Origin: Hippasteria phrygiana
Lineage: Eukaryota > Echinodermata > Asteroidea > Valvatida > Goniasteridae
Assembly: GCA_037893225.1 (NCBI GenBank)
Contig: JAZGUH010000260.1
Span: 267,001 to 331,000, forward strand
Direction of reading: 5' to 3'
DNA length: 64,000 nucleotides
In this document: positions 44,501 to 55,531 of the stretch, piece by piece
Position numbering within the stretch: position 1 is the first letter of the stretch
How the letters are laid out: every line of letters starts with the position of its first letter
Made by a program: the position numbers and the translations under genes
Notes under the pieces: model-generated
Databases searched by the model: none
What the model saw: the letters and a program-made list of their open reading frames with translations, nothing else
Told to the model about the DNA's origin: nothing

Positions 44501-44923
44501 TAAAAGAGCTTCATTTTAACTATATTTCTTTTCAAGAATAATCTGGAGGGCTCTTTTCCTTAGATTGGTACATGTATTGTGTAATGGCAGTAAGCCAGAC
44601 TGGTGAGGCATATTATAATATAGGCCTTATGTAGGATTTGTCGACAGTTACCATTATGTTGAATGGGAACACCCGATTTACTCAAACTGCATAATGTGTA
44701 TACAAGCGACGAGAAGCTTTGGAAATGATTTCAGAGATATGCAAATTCCATTTGAGATCACATTGAATGATAATGCCAAAAAGGCTAAAATGTGACACTA
44801 TTATTTCATTGCACACCATTAAGAATAAAATCATTTTGGGGGTGAAAAGTAAGATGGTAATATACTCTATGGCATCAGAAGATATTTTTTAATATTTTGC
44901 CTGCTGTATATCATAGAACCTAA

Positions 44924-45109
44924 TATACCCAGCACGATATGGGGCAGAGGGGTACCCCCCTTTTGTCCCTATACCATATACACTCTCCAGACTATTGTTA
45001 CCTAACACATCCCCCCTAGACCTCTGAAAAGAATTCTTGAGATTCCGGGAACACAATGACCAACACAAAAGAGGGGGGTTTCCTGTGCCCCATATCGTGC
45101 ATCATTATG
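44924..45109 (-). mobile_element. MITE, CGATATGGGGCAGAGG family copy 3
   Basis: Reverse orientation to 5829-6043, with ends ACCCAGCACGATATGGGGCA and CCCCATATCGTGCATCAT. A run of 23 G at 45216-45238 lies just outside it, in unrelated sequence. Confidence 0.8.
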
Positions 45110-45374
45110 CAACAGTGGCTCTATCGGAATACAGGCGATAGAAATCATGGGCATGACGCCCGAGACATAACAAAGAAACAGGTATAGCCTGTGCAGTGGT
45201 TCAGAATCCAGCGGAGGGGGGGGGGGGGGGGGGGGGGGCAAGTTTTCCCCCTGGCGGCATTTGAGGCGTCATAAAAAACAAAAAGAAATAGTGTTTTTAA
45301 GACGGTTTTAAGATGGGTTCTGACGTTGTTTGCCCTCCCTGGCACAAAATGCTTGATACGCTACTACAATTGCA

Positions 45375-45740
45375 CTTATAAATACTCCAAACGAACATTC
45401 GGTGGTGACATATGGATAGTCCAACACTGATCATTCAACATATCTTTGACACACCAACACCATGACGATGCAGTGATAAAAATAACGGGACAGCTGGCCC
45501 GATATAACAATTACGAAAAAATGTTGCTAGCAAAAAGTGCCGTTGCCAGTGACATACGTGAGACGCACCGATAATGTTGAAAAGATCTTTCAGTGCAAGA
45601 AACCCATGCCTCTGTAAAAAGGTATGAGGACATTTTCCAGAAAGTGTCTGTTTTAAGCGCACCGCCATTATATTCTCTTTTCCCAGTTCCGACCGACACC
45701 ATTTTCGACACGCGAATACCAATACAAAGACCTACTGCAT
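45375..45740. repeat. Dispersed repeat L, diverged copy A
   Basis: It aligns with 48620-48930: ACTCCAAAC, GTGACATATGGATAGT, TGAGACGCACCGAT, AAGATCTTTCAG-GCAAG, ACATTTTCCAGAA and CCGACCGACAC blocks appear in the same order. It is more diverged than the other two copies are from each other. No known protein family matches the short frames, although one minus-strand frame is conserved across the three copies. Confidence 0.7.
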
Positions 45741-46112
45741 GCAATCGACACGGTCTAAAAGCTCCACAAAACACCGACCGCGCCTCCAAAAATGTAGAGG
45801 ACATTTAAGTTTCTTATCACAAGGGTATCGCTATTAAATTATATTTCCAACCGGCCCTATTCGTGGCTCTCAATCATCGATAAAACACCCTTTTGGGGCC
45901 ACCGACCCTGAAGGCCTATGGAAGCAGCACAAACCAAGCGCCCTGCTTTTATGAAAAAGCAGTGACTATTTTTGTAACGCAAGTATATCGACCGTGCTCA
46001 CGTTGTTGTGATACCGGCACGTGGTTATGTGTGTGAAGACAAGTTGAAATAGCTATCGATTGTATGTTAAATTTCCTTGAAGGTACCGTGAATAAAGTTG
46101 GGAACCATAGAC

Positions 46113-46253
46113 TTCTTCGCAAATATAAATTCCGCCTGGTTGAGACGTACGTCACAATGGTTAAAAGGGATTGTGGGAAGGAATGAGACGTTTTTTCCTT
46201 CCCACAATGCCTTTTTACCATTGTGACGTCCAACCAGACGGTAATTGCGAAGT
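46113..46253. repeat. 141-bp foldback
   Basis: The arms CTTCGCAAATATAAATTCCG and CCTTCCCACAATCCC-type sequences are inverted at GGGAAGGAAT|...|CCTTCCCACAATGCC and CGGTAATTGCGAAG, closing on AATGAGACGTTTTTT. It includes CGTCACAATGGT and its complement. Likely a foldback MITE. Confidence 0.75.
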
Positions 46254-47138
46254 TGTCTATATGCAGTCCGCCCACGAGCCTGCACTCACCCGCACGCGTC
46301 CGCAAGCTTCCGTATGGGTCCGCACGAGTGAGCACAGGTCCGCACGTGGTTTTTGTTTTTCTTCTTCTTTTGGAGGAGGGTTGAGCATATTTTCCAATTT
46401 CTGCACCGATACTGTTTTAATAATGAAATGCGGTGTGTTTTGTTTTTGTTCTAGGTTTTTTTGTTTTGTTTTGTTTTGTTTTGTATGCTTGTACCTTGGT
46501 CAGCAGTGACCGAGAATTTGATACCTTTTGTTAGTCCATTGTCATAGGACAAGATGTAGGTTAGTTCATCCTCGGTCTTACGGGTTTTTTTTCTTTCCTA
46601 TTTTTTCCTAGGAAGGCAGGGTTTTGCAAAATCTGCAAAAATCTCGTTTCAGGAAATAAACTAAAAGCGCGAGCTTCTATTTTTTTTAAGGTGTCATATC
46701 TCGGTCATTGCGAAAGCAGATGTTTGCAACCGTTACTAAGGGCCTTGTCACACGGGACAATCTATAGAGGCAATCAGATTGCCACAGTAAAATCTTTCCC
46801 TTAATTGTATTGCCCTATCATGCCTATTTTCTTTTATTTTGAAGAGTATTTTCGGGATCAAATGCTACTTTCTTCTGTGATTTTCCAGTATATAGAGACC
46901 ATGCGAATCGGCATGAGTACCGAAGCGCTAATTCTAACATAACCCTAGTATATATTTGTTCCTTTATTTATTTATTTGGGTTCGGGGTTTATTACGAAAT
47001 AGATGCAATTATCACAAAATAAATGCATTACGATGTCATGGTGCACAGACGCTATATACAGCTCCGATACGTAATTGTTTTGTCACGACCAATTGTTATC
47101 TATAGGCCTACAAATTATACTGAAGCCGATACCATACC
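46254..47138. other. No gene recognised
   Basis: It has degenerate GTCCGCAC repeats at 46297-46346 and TTTTG pentamers at 46455-46483. Nothing coding is recognisable. Confidence 0.5.
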
Positions 47139-47447
47139 CATGGGCGGCGATCCGGGGGGTGGGGGGGAGATGAGGGATACGTCCCCCCTCAATATTTTTA
47201 GGGCATTTTTTGCAGTGCCCCCCCCCCCCCCCAATTGTTCCCATTTGTCATATACATTTTATGGGTCATTGGCTTTTATATTCACCATTAGTATGCACCA
47301 GAATAAACAAAGATCAGCACACATTTTCAAAGTCAGGATACACAATTAGAGACACCGAGTACAAAACGCTTAACAATATTGTTTGGTTGTGTGCTTTTTT
47401 CTTCGTCCCCCAACCTTGACGAAAAATCGCCGCCGCTGTACATACCC
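47139..47447 (+). mobile_element. GGCGGCGAT-ended MITE copy 2
   Basis: Ends CATGGGCGGCGATCC and ATCGCCGCCGCTG are inverted. G and C runs sit near the left end, and the body has GTCATATACATTTTATGGGT and GATCAGCACACATTTTC. It aligns along its length with 51288-51598 and in part with 33255-33640. Confidence 0.75.
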
Positions 47448-47954
47448 CTAAGAAATCAGTAAAAATAAGACGATTTTGCTCAAATCCGTCATTTTGTGTC
47501 GAAAAAAGCTTGCAGTGCGAGGAAAAATAGCTACCACTAGAAAACTCTCAGCAGTGAAAAATATGACGTCATCCGCTATGCGCAATCTGATTGGTGGTTG
47601 CCTCCTAAAGTTGCCTCAAAGTAGAAACCCATTCAACCCGAAATTTACGTTGCCTCCGTGTTGCCAGTGCATTGCTTTCAGATGTATTTCAGTATAAAAA
47701 CTCGGTCTTTGCCCACGCTCGTCCGTCTGTGTTTTGGAGGCGTGTGGTCGCCATAGATGTGTTCGTAGTTTCATATTAAGATCCACTGTTTTGCCGGTAG
47801 GCAGCGGTTCGAAATATTGTTGGATTCGGAGTTAATGTCAAATAAATTACTGAATACGGAAGTTGACGTTTCGGTACCTATTTTTGTCCGAGTCCTTGTC
47901 TGTGAGGTTAGGGTCACGAAGAGACGGTTAGTCCGTCCATCACTATTGTTGCAG

Positions 47955-48365
47955 AGTGTCTGTGCCGGTATACGACCAACACGCGTGTTTCTTTTGCAGA
48001 GGAATTCAGTGCAGTTCTCCAGTCCACGTGTCGACAGCAGCACAGTACAATACAGTGTCCGTACACATATCACTACAAAGGAACTGCTGCGAGAGTGCTT
48101 CATTACTTTTGCATTATACAATGTACCGCATTTCTCACTTCTCATACCGTTGAGGAGGCTCACAGTCACACTTTAAACAAATGAAAGGAATTTGGGCATT
48201 TCAGTATTACCTTAAACCACAGCTTATTAATGAAACGCTATAGTCATAGTACATGATATCCAAGAAAATTACTAAAGGAAACAGACTGGAGAACTGCACT
48301 GAATTCCCCTGCAAAAACACGCGCGTTGGGGGTACACCGGCACAGTGGCTCTGCACCAACATGGT
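47955..48365. repeat. Inverted repeat pair around 0.26 kb
   Basis: The left block 47955-48025 (GAGTGTCTGTGCCGGT, ACACGCGTGTT, GAATTCAGTGCAGTTCTCCA) is inverted at 48282-48365 (TGGAGAACTGCACTGAATTC, AACACGCGCGTT, ACACCGGCACAGTGGCTC). It may be the TIRs of a small element. Confidence 0.65.
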
Positions 48366-48394
48366 ACCATGTGAATTACCTGTTTCGGTTTTTT

Positions 48395-48595
48395 CCGGTT
48401 TATTTCGGGTTTTTTCCCGGTTTATTTCGGTTTTTTTTCCCAACATAACTTAACCTATCCGGCCCGACCCGAAAATCGCAAACGCAAAACCGAAACCGAC
48501 CCCACCCAACTGAAAATTATGCAAAATCCGATCCGACCCGACCCGACCCGAAGTCAGTTTCGGGTCGGGTCGGAGTCGGGGTCGGGTTTGCACAA
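48395..48595. repeat. GGTTTATTTCG and CCCGACCCGA simple repeats with inverted halves
   Basis: Repeated CGGTTTATTTCGG words are followed by CCGACCCGACCCGACCCGA (about 48530-48553) and its complement TCGGGTCGGGTCGG (48560-48575), so the second half can form a hairpin. Confidence 0.75.
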
Positions 48596-48619
48596 CATTA
48601 TTCAGAACCATTATATTGC

Positions 48620-49452
48620 ACTCATACTCCAAACAATAGCTCGGTCGTGACATATGGATAGTTTGGCGCTGACTATTCAACACCTCTTCCGCAAACATCA
48701 GTCATGAAAATATCGAGCATCCTGGCCTGATGATACAAATTACGAAATAAATGCGAGACGCACCGATCATGTTGGAAGGATCTTTCAGCGCAAGGAGCTC
48801 CACAAAACATCGGCCACGCCTTGGTAAAAGGTATGAGAACATTTTCCAGAAGGTTTCTGTTCATACGCGCACCGCTATTAAGTTCTCGTTGCCCATTTCC
48901 GACCGACACAATTTTCGGGACGCGAACACCGATAAAAGGACACATTGCAATATTTTTGCATGTTGAGGCGTTGTAAATCACGGTACCAACTGTACGATGT
49001 TGGCATTTGCATTATGGCGTCTATTTCTATTTCTTTGGTTCTCATTTCTGACCGACCCTTTCTTTGGCTCCCGACCGAAGAAAAAAAAATACCAACATTT
49101 TTTATGCCGCCTACCCTGTCTGGAATTTCTTACCAAGAAAATAGAAAAGGATAACCTTTCAAAATTCGTGGGAAAAACGCTGAAAAATGACCAATATTAC
49201 GTACCTGTTGTACGTGCATTGACAACACATTGGTACCGTACTGTTGTTTTGTTTACAACGTACACATAAAATGTGACGTGTAAATATGTGTATGTACGAG
49301 GAACGGCAGTCTATTTTGTAAACATGATCAAGCAGATCAGTAATGGTCCTAATTGGGCCAACGTGTATTCAACTTGTTGAACTCCTCAAAGCGCTTTTTT
49401 CTCCGAAGAAATTGATAACCATTCATTTTTGTTAAAAAGGAGAAGAAAAAGT
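48620..49452. repeat. Dispersed repeat L, copy B
   Basis: 48734-49452 is nearly identical to 50315-51030 in the same orientation. It starts TACAAATTACGAAATA and ends near GAAATTGATAACCATTCATT. The upstream part 48620-48733 matches copy A but is absent from copy C. The minus-strand frame at 48673-48981 is conserved in copies B and C; I do not recognise the peptide. Confidence 0.8.
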
Positions 49453-50314
49453 CAGGTAATATTAATCCAAAATCTCATTCTGTCAAAGATAATTCATATT
49501 TTTTTCTGCATTTCATTTAACTTGTGCCAGAAGTTGCCAACGTTGTTTTTAAAATTAATTAAACAAAATAACGCACAGAAAGTGTGCTCCAGCACGGGAA
49601 ACGGGTATTTATAGCAAAACGGGAGTCGTAAATCATAAATCACTTGTGCACATTTATAGTTTATGTTGCCAAAGAAGGTAAATATATTTGTTCATTTTAA
49701 TTATCTTATGCCAGAGTTTACCGAAGATATGGGTTTATATTTTTATTTATTAAAAAATCATGGAAATAAACGTTAATTCCAAGGAAGCCAGTCATACTTT
49801 GGATCACTTTGCATCATTTTATTGAGCCTCAAGTGCGATTAACATGCAAAGTTGCCAGTGTTTTTTGTTTTTGGTTTGTTTGTTTGTTTGCTTTTACTTT
49901 TCCCGGGGTCAGAATTCTGAATTGAAGCGTTCGCCCTGTATGTTAGTATTTAAACAAACTACTGCACAATATTATGTTGAGTTATTTTTTTACTGCGAAT
50001 AATTTAACTGTAGATTGCCTTGAGTGATATCACAGTCACAGGGCCCTCATATTTCAGGAAATTGCATGAACATTTTGAAATGGTAAAAAAGAAGCACACC
50101 ATTTATTTTTCATGTAAAAAGTTAATACATTATTTTTTACAAGGTAGAGATTGTGAATTGAGATCTGCTCATCAATAGCTTTTGACGTGATTTTCATTTC
50201 AGTGTGCCTATACACATGCCTGTCTACAACTACAAGAGAGTTCGATTTACAACAGACCAGTTCCCAATTGACTTGTGCACAAAATCGGGCCAAGTTCACC
50301 CGAAGTGGCTAGTA
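49453..50314. other. No gene recognised
   Basis: AT-rich DNA between the two L copies, with a TTTG run near 49873-49889. Nothing is recognisable. Confidence 0.5.
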
Positions 50315-51030
50315 ATACAAATTACGAAATAGATGCGAGACGCACCGATCATGGCGGAAGGATCTTTCAGCGCAAGGAGCTCCACAAAACATCGGCCACG
50401 CCTTGGTAAAAGGTATGAGAACATTTTCCAGAAGGTTTCTGTTCATACGCGCACCGCTATTAAGTTCTCGTTGCCCATTTCCGACCGACACAATTTTCGG
50501 GACGCGAATACCGATAAAAAAGACACATTGCAATATTTTTGCATGTGGAGGCGTTGTAAATCACGGTACCCACGGTACGATGTTGGCATTTGCATTAGGG
50601 CGTCTATTTTCTATTTCTTTGGTTCTCATTTCTGACCGACCCTTTCTTTGGCTCCCGACCGAAGAAAAAAAAACAACATTTTTCATGCCGCCTACCCTGT
50701 CTGGAATTTCTTACCAAGAAAAAAGAAAAGGATAACCGTTTCAAATTCGTGGGAAAAACGCTGAAAAATGTCCAATATTACGTACCTGTTGTACGTGCAT
50801 TGACAACACATTGGTACCGTATTTTCTTCTTTTTTACAACGTACACATACAATTAGACGTGTAAATATGTGTATGTACGAGGAACGGCAGTCTATTTTGT
50901 AAACATGATAAAGCAGATCAGTAATGGTCCTAATTGGGCCAACGTGTATTCAACTTGTTGAACTCCTCAAAGCGCTTTTTTTCCCCGAAGAAATTGATAA
51001 CCATTCATTTTTGTTAAAAAAGGAGAAAAG
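50315..51030. repeat. Dispersed repeat L, copy C (direct duplicate of B)
   Basis: The copy begins at the same base as the truncated alignment of B (TACAAATTACGAAAT) and ends near AACCATTCATTTTTGTTAAA. Differences from B are a few substitutions and single-base indels, so the duplication is recent compared with other repeats here. Confidence 0.8.
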
Positions 51031-51287
51031 AACACCAAAGTCAGTGGCGTATCCAGGGTTTTGGTCGGGGAGCAAAATCGCGAAAAGAAAACTTTTACAC
51101 CTTTTCGCCAAGAACAAGATTTTGACCAGTGGAAAGCCTGCCCTGAGAGTTGTAACTGTAGATTGCTTGTAGATTTAGTGAAATGGTCTTGTTACAATAT
51201 TTTAGAAGCTGACAAGAAAACATTCATACAGATACAAAATATTGCAAAACGAAAAACATAAAAGTAAGGCAGCTCTTCCGCCTTTAA

Positions 51288-51598
51288 TCCATGGGCGGCG
51301 ATCCCGGGGGGACGGGGGACACGTCCCCTCTCAATATTTTTGGGGAAGGGACGGCTTTGGCAGTGTCCCCCCCCCCCCCCCCCCCACCACCAATAATTTC
51401 CCCCTTGTCATATACATTGTATAGGTCATTGGCTTTTACATGCATCAGTATACACCAGAATACGCAAAGATCAGCACACATTTTCAAAAATTTCCCAGGA
51501 TACACAAGAGAAACCAAATACAAAACGCTTAACAATTATTGTTGGTTGTGTGTTTTTTCCTCCGTCCCCCAACCTTGACGGGAATTCGCCACCGCTGC
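51288..51598 (+). mobile_element. GGCGGCGAT-ended MITE copy 3
   Basis: It aligns with 47139-47447 across its length, with ends CATGGGCGGCGATCC and ATTCGCCACCGCTG and a C run of 19 at 51367-51385. Confidence 0.75.
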
Positions 51599-52670
51599 TT
51601 TAATCTATATTCAGAAGTGGAAAACAAGAATTTGTCTTCTTATCGGACACGCTTTGCATTGTTGTCTAGTTGTGCAATTGTGTTTGCAGTATAATAAATG
51701 TGTCGTAGACTTAATATTAACCAGTGCCACAAAAATGAGGGAGATAATAATGGGGTCAATGTTTGGGAAGTCTCGTGATTGACATGACGGGTTGGTTGGT
51801 CGCTCTGGAAGAGCCCAGTAGCCAAATTGGAGAGGATGTAGACCTACCTGAAAAGATTTCACTCAAAAGGACAAGCTTGTCCAGTGGGAAAACACCGCTA
51901 TAAATACACGTACACAGATTAATTAAACTCAACTGTAGTAGTTGGATCTCCGTAGTTTGCCGATGCAGGTCATCTTGGAAATATACGTGTTATCTCCGCA
52001 TGCAGTGAGAAACTACGTCAGTAACTAACCGGGATTTCATATTAAATGATTGGTTGATATAAAATGATCGCTGAACAAAACCAAATTGTTAGTCTGTACG
52101 TTGGCCTGACCAGAAACATAAACATTCTGAGTATTACTGCGACTGCGGTCCACAAAGTTCATTACAACGCACATACATGGATCCAAGTACATCGCAAAAT
52201 GTCTTTCGCAAGATCAGTGTCTTGAGCGGGAGACCACCGTTTTGGAGGAGGTAGGTCGATCTGGCTAATTGAAATATACAAAGTTTAACAAAGTGTTCTG
52301 CGGATAGTCTTTGTTCTCGATTGTCCATCTAAAAAGTGTCCAATGTGCAATAGAAAACTGTAAGATGGAACTTCAATTGTCTGATTTCACGTGTAGTACG
52401 TATACAGTCGTGGTAAAAACCTAACATACACTTGGACAGAAAATATTATAAAACAATAAATCGTTCCTTCAATATTGTTCCTGGAGGTGTTTCTATTTCT
52501 GGCATTTTTTCTATTGTAAATTTTCAGTATATCAATAGAAATATTTTTAAAAGTTCTTCCCCGCTTTTGACCATGTCTATAAAAATGGTATATTTCGGGT
52601 ACCTCGAGTACCGGTACCATATTTTAATGAGTTTTTGCTTTTGAATCTGACAGTTTTTTAGAAGTGCCAA
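51599..52670. other. No gene recognised; Tc1-like MITE copy
   Basis: 52410-52620 is a copy of the GTTTACAT-ended MITE and gives the empty site for the CRE-like insertion at 41893. Otherwise nothing is recognisable. Confidence 0.5.
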
Positions 52671-52850
52671 ATTAAATGTAGTGTACACGATTGGTAATCC
52701 TCCATTTTGTTTTACTAAATTATTACGAAATACCTTACTAGACTAAGTTAATATAGTGGTCTCAATCATCCTGTGAAATGATGGAACCAGGTGTGCTGTC
52801 GTTGTCAAGAAAAGTGGAAATTTATATCGTTTTCCCAACGATTCCCAGGG
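52671..52850 (+). mobile_element. TTAA-ended element, 5' fragment
   Basis: It starts TTAAATGTAGTGTACACG and continues through TGGTCTCAATCATCCTGTGA and CCAGGTGTGCTGTCGTTGTC, as in the copy at 44097-44500. It breaks off after TTTCCCAACGATT. Confidence 0.7.
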
Positions 52851-53394
52851 AGTCTGATTTTCCCCCTGATGAACATGTGGGCTGCATGTGGAATAAACCT
52901 AGACTGAATGAAAAAATGCATCCCAACATGTCTATTTGCTGGCCTTCAAACTCATACAACATATACTGATAATGTGTATAATGGAAATAAATTATACAAT
53001 TTCAGACAATTGTGCATAGGTGCCTATGGGCGAAAACATTAACATCCTAAATAAATGGCTTAAGCTGCTTGTGTGGCAAGGTTATCACATATTAATTTAC
53101 TTGTACTGACCCTACAAATATTTAAGTATCACTAAAGTTTTGCCCCTAAGATGATACCGATTTCTGTTGTCTGGCCCCTGGACTACAAGGCAAAGCAACA
53201 GGAGTAGAAAGGGCCTATATCCCTGTTTTTTTTTTAAAAGGCATGACTTTTTAATATTTTCCGTTTTTGTCCATTTTTGAGTTTGACTCTTTGTTTAATT
53301 GTCTCTGCTTTATTCACCCATCCCCAAAAAAGAGGGGTTGAATCAGTTTGAAGTAATCAACATTACAAGTACAGTAAACATAGGGATTTGTTTA

Positions 53395-53652
53395 ACAGAA
53401 TGTCATTCTTTGACAGAATTTCATTCTTTGACAGAATTTCATTGCTTGACAGAATGTCATTGCTTGACAGAATGTCATTGCTTGACAGAATGTCATTCTT
53501 TGACAGAATGTCATTCTTTGACAATGTCATTCTTTGACAATGTCATTCTTTGACAGAATATCATTCTTTGACAGAATGTCATTGCTTGACAGAATGTCAT
53601 TGCTTGACAGAATGTCATTGCTTGACAGAATGTCATTGCTTGACAGAATGCC
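53395..53652 (+). repeat. 18-bp minisatellite ACAGAATGTCATT(C/G)(T/C)TTG
   Basis: About 14 tandem units of 18 bp. Two unit types, with CATTCTTTG or CATTGCTTG, occur in runs, and two units near 53521-53550 are shortened by two bases. Because 18 is divisible by three, long repetitive open frames arise that should not be taken for genes. Confidence 0.95.
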
Positions 53653-53708
53653 ATTGTTTGGTGTCTTGTGCAAACCAAGGAGACATTATTCCTGTTTGGA
53701 CGTGTACA

Positions 53709-53848
53709 TGCATATGAAGCAAGATGGTGTGGGGCAAAGGGACCCCCCCCCCCCCCTCTTTTGTGTTGACCATTGTGTTCTCAGAATCTCAGATTTGTTT
53801 TCAGAAATCTAGGGGATGTGTTAGGTAACAATAGTCTGGAGTGCACGG
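53709..53848 (+). mobile_element. MITE, CGATATGGGGCAGAGG family copy 4 (truncated)
   Basis: Left two-thirds of the element: GCAAGATGGTGTGGGGCAAA, a C run, TTTTGTGTTGACCATTGTG, and GTAACAATAGTCTGGAGTG. The right end is missing. Confidence 0.75.
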
Positions 53849-55334
53849 ATGTTGACGTATATTGCGGGTGTATCAGTTTAGTTTATTCACAGGCTGGTAT
53901 GCTGCACTCGCACAGTATAAGCCGTTGCCCGGATCGGGTCTTTTGTGGCTACGGCTTCGAATTTGGCCATTTACAGGCTACGGCGAAGAGCCGTAGCCAT
54001 TGATAATAATGTATGCTAGATCGGGATGTCTTACATCGGGATGCTACTAGGCGTGTTGCCAAAATACTGTACAAACGCTATGACAACACGTACCTTTCAA
54101 ATTATCTCTTATATGGGTTTTCTGTCAGATGTACCCCAGAAATATATGTGCACAAGAAGTTTCCAAAGACACACATTATGAAATCAGGCGTGCACATGTT
54201 TTTTCGAGTGATATTTATTGATTTCTTTGTAACATTGCTAGGTAATGTCGGAAGTAGATAGTATCGATTCTTGGCATATTTCTATAGTGATTGGTATCGA
54301 TATGATTGAAATATGCACTATTCGAAAATCACCGGGATCGCTGGTTCAGTTAATCAATTGCTGCTACAAAATCCAAGCACAGCCTACACTGGGGTTGAAC
54401 TCGTGAATCTGACCAAAAAAAGTATTGCACACTAATAATCACCAGAAAGGTTTCAAGTTGGTCGTTAGCTTCACTTCCATGGGATTCGCATTCTTGTAAA
54501 AACCCCGGTTTCAAAGAATCTCATGAAAACTATGACAGCAGCAGAGTAAATCAACAAATGTCACTGCTCGTAAAAGAATATGTAATTCAATTACGCAACA
54601 TCATTATGCCTGTTCAAACGGAGCTCGTAAAGTCCCGTGGGAATCTTCTGATGAAAGCAAGCCACCCATAGCTTAATGGGGTCCATCTAACATCAATGTA
54701 GAGTTCGGTGGTCACATTGACAATGTATTCTTTATACGCGTCATGTGCTGTGGTGGTCATCTTGTATTTTTGAGGCCATGTTGGGTGGTTTGTAGAAGTT
54801 CGTTTCATTTGACAAGTGCATAATCAATTCCTCATAAACGCAACCCTAGCGTATGGCTTAAGAATTCAAACCTACCTGCTTTGGTCTATCTTAGTATATT
54901 CTCTGACCAAGGAAACTTGCCTTGTGCTCGAGGGACCAGATCTGAACGCAGCAGCACTAACTGGGACTCAAAAGAACGCAATGGCACGAGGGGTGAGCTA
55001 GCTTTCCATGAGTGCGCTTTACGGTCCGTTTTGTGTCCGTTGCGTTTTTAGCCTTCTCGTATTATCTTCCTTATAGGTCTAAAACGCAGCGGCAAGCAAA
55101 ACGGACCAAAAAACGCACTTACAGAAAGCGGACTGGAGTCCGATTGCCTACTCACGCGTGCGGGCCCGTCCGGACGCATTGCGACTTTATCCACAGATTA
55201 ATTTCAGTGTATACGTGCACTCGGGGGAGTCAGGTTGGCGCTGTGGTGTTTGAGTTGCCTTCATTCTACTGTGGCTTGGGTTCGAATCAACGTGTGGATT
55301 AGGTTTCCAGTCGATCCCTATACCCGATTCCTTG
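53849..55334. other. No gene recognised
   Basis: A short imperfect inverted pair, GGCTACGGC and GCCGTAGCC, lies at 53947-53998; CCGTTTTG/AAACGGACC words recur at 55020-55115. There is no recognisable coding sequence. Confidence 0.5.
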
Positions 55335-55531
55335 TATACCCAGCACGATATGGGGCAGAGGGGTACCCCCTTTTTGTCCCTATACTCTATACACTCTCCA
55401 GAATATATTGTTACCTAACACATCTCCCCTAGACATCTGAAAAGAATTCCTGAGATTCCGGGAACACATTGACCAACACAAAAGAGGGGGGGGGGGGGGG
55501 GGTCCCTCTGCCCCATATCGCGCATCATATG
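55335..55531 (-). mobile_element. MITE, CGATATGGGGCAGAGG family copy 5
   Basis: A complete copy in the same orientation as 44924-45109, with ends TACCCAGCACGATATGGGGC and CCCCATATCGCGCATCAT. It holds a 15-20-base G run. Confidence 0.8.

Noticed and set aside
53395..53652. CRISPR-like array of short repeats
   Set aside because: The units are contiguous with no unique spacers and the context is a eukaryotic genome; it is a minisatellite.
53299..53812. Repetitive open frames LTECHSLTEFHS and FDRMSLLDRMSL
   Set aside because: They are translations of the 18-bp minisatellite; the period is a multiple of three, so long frames arise without selection.
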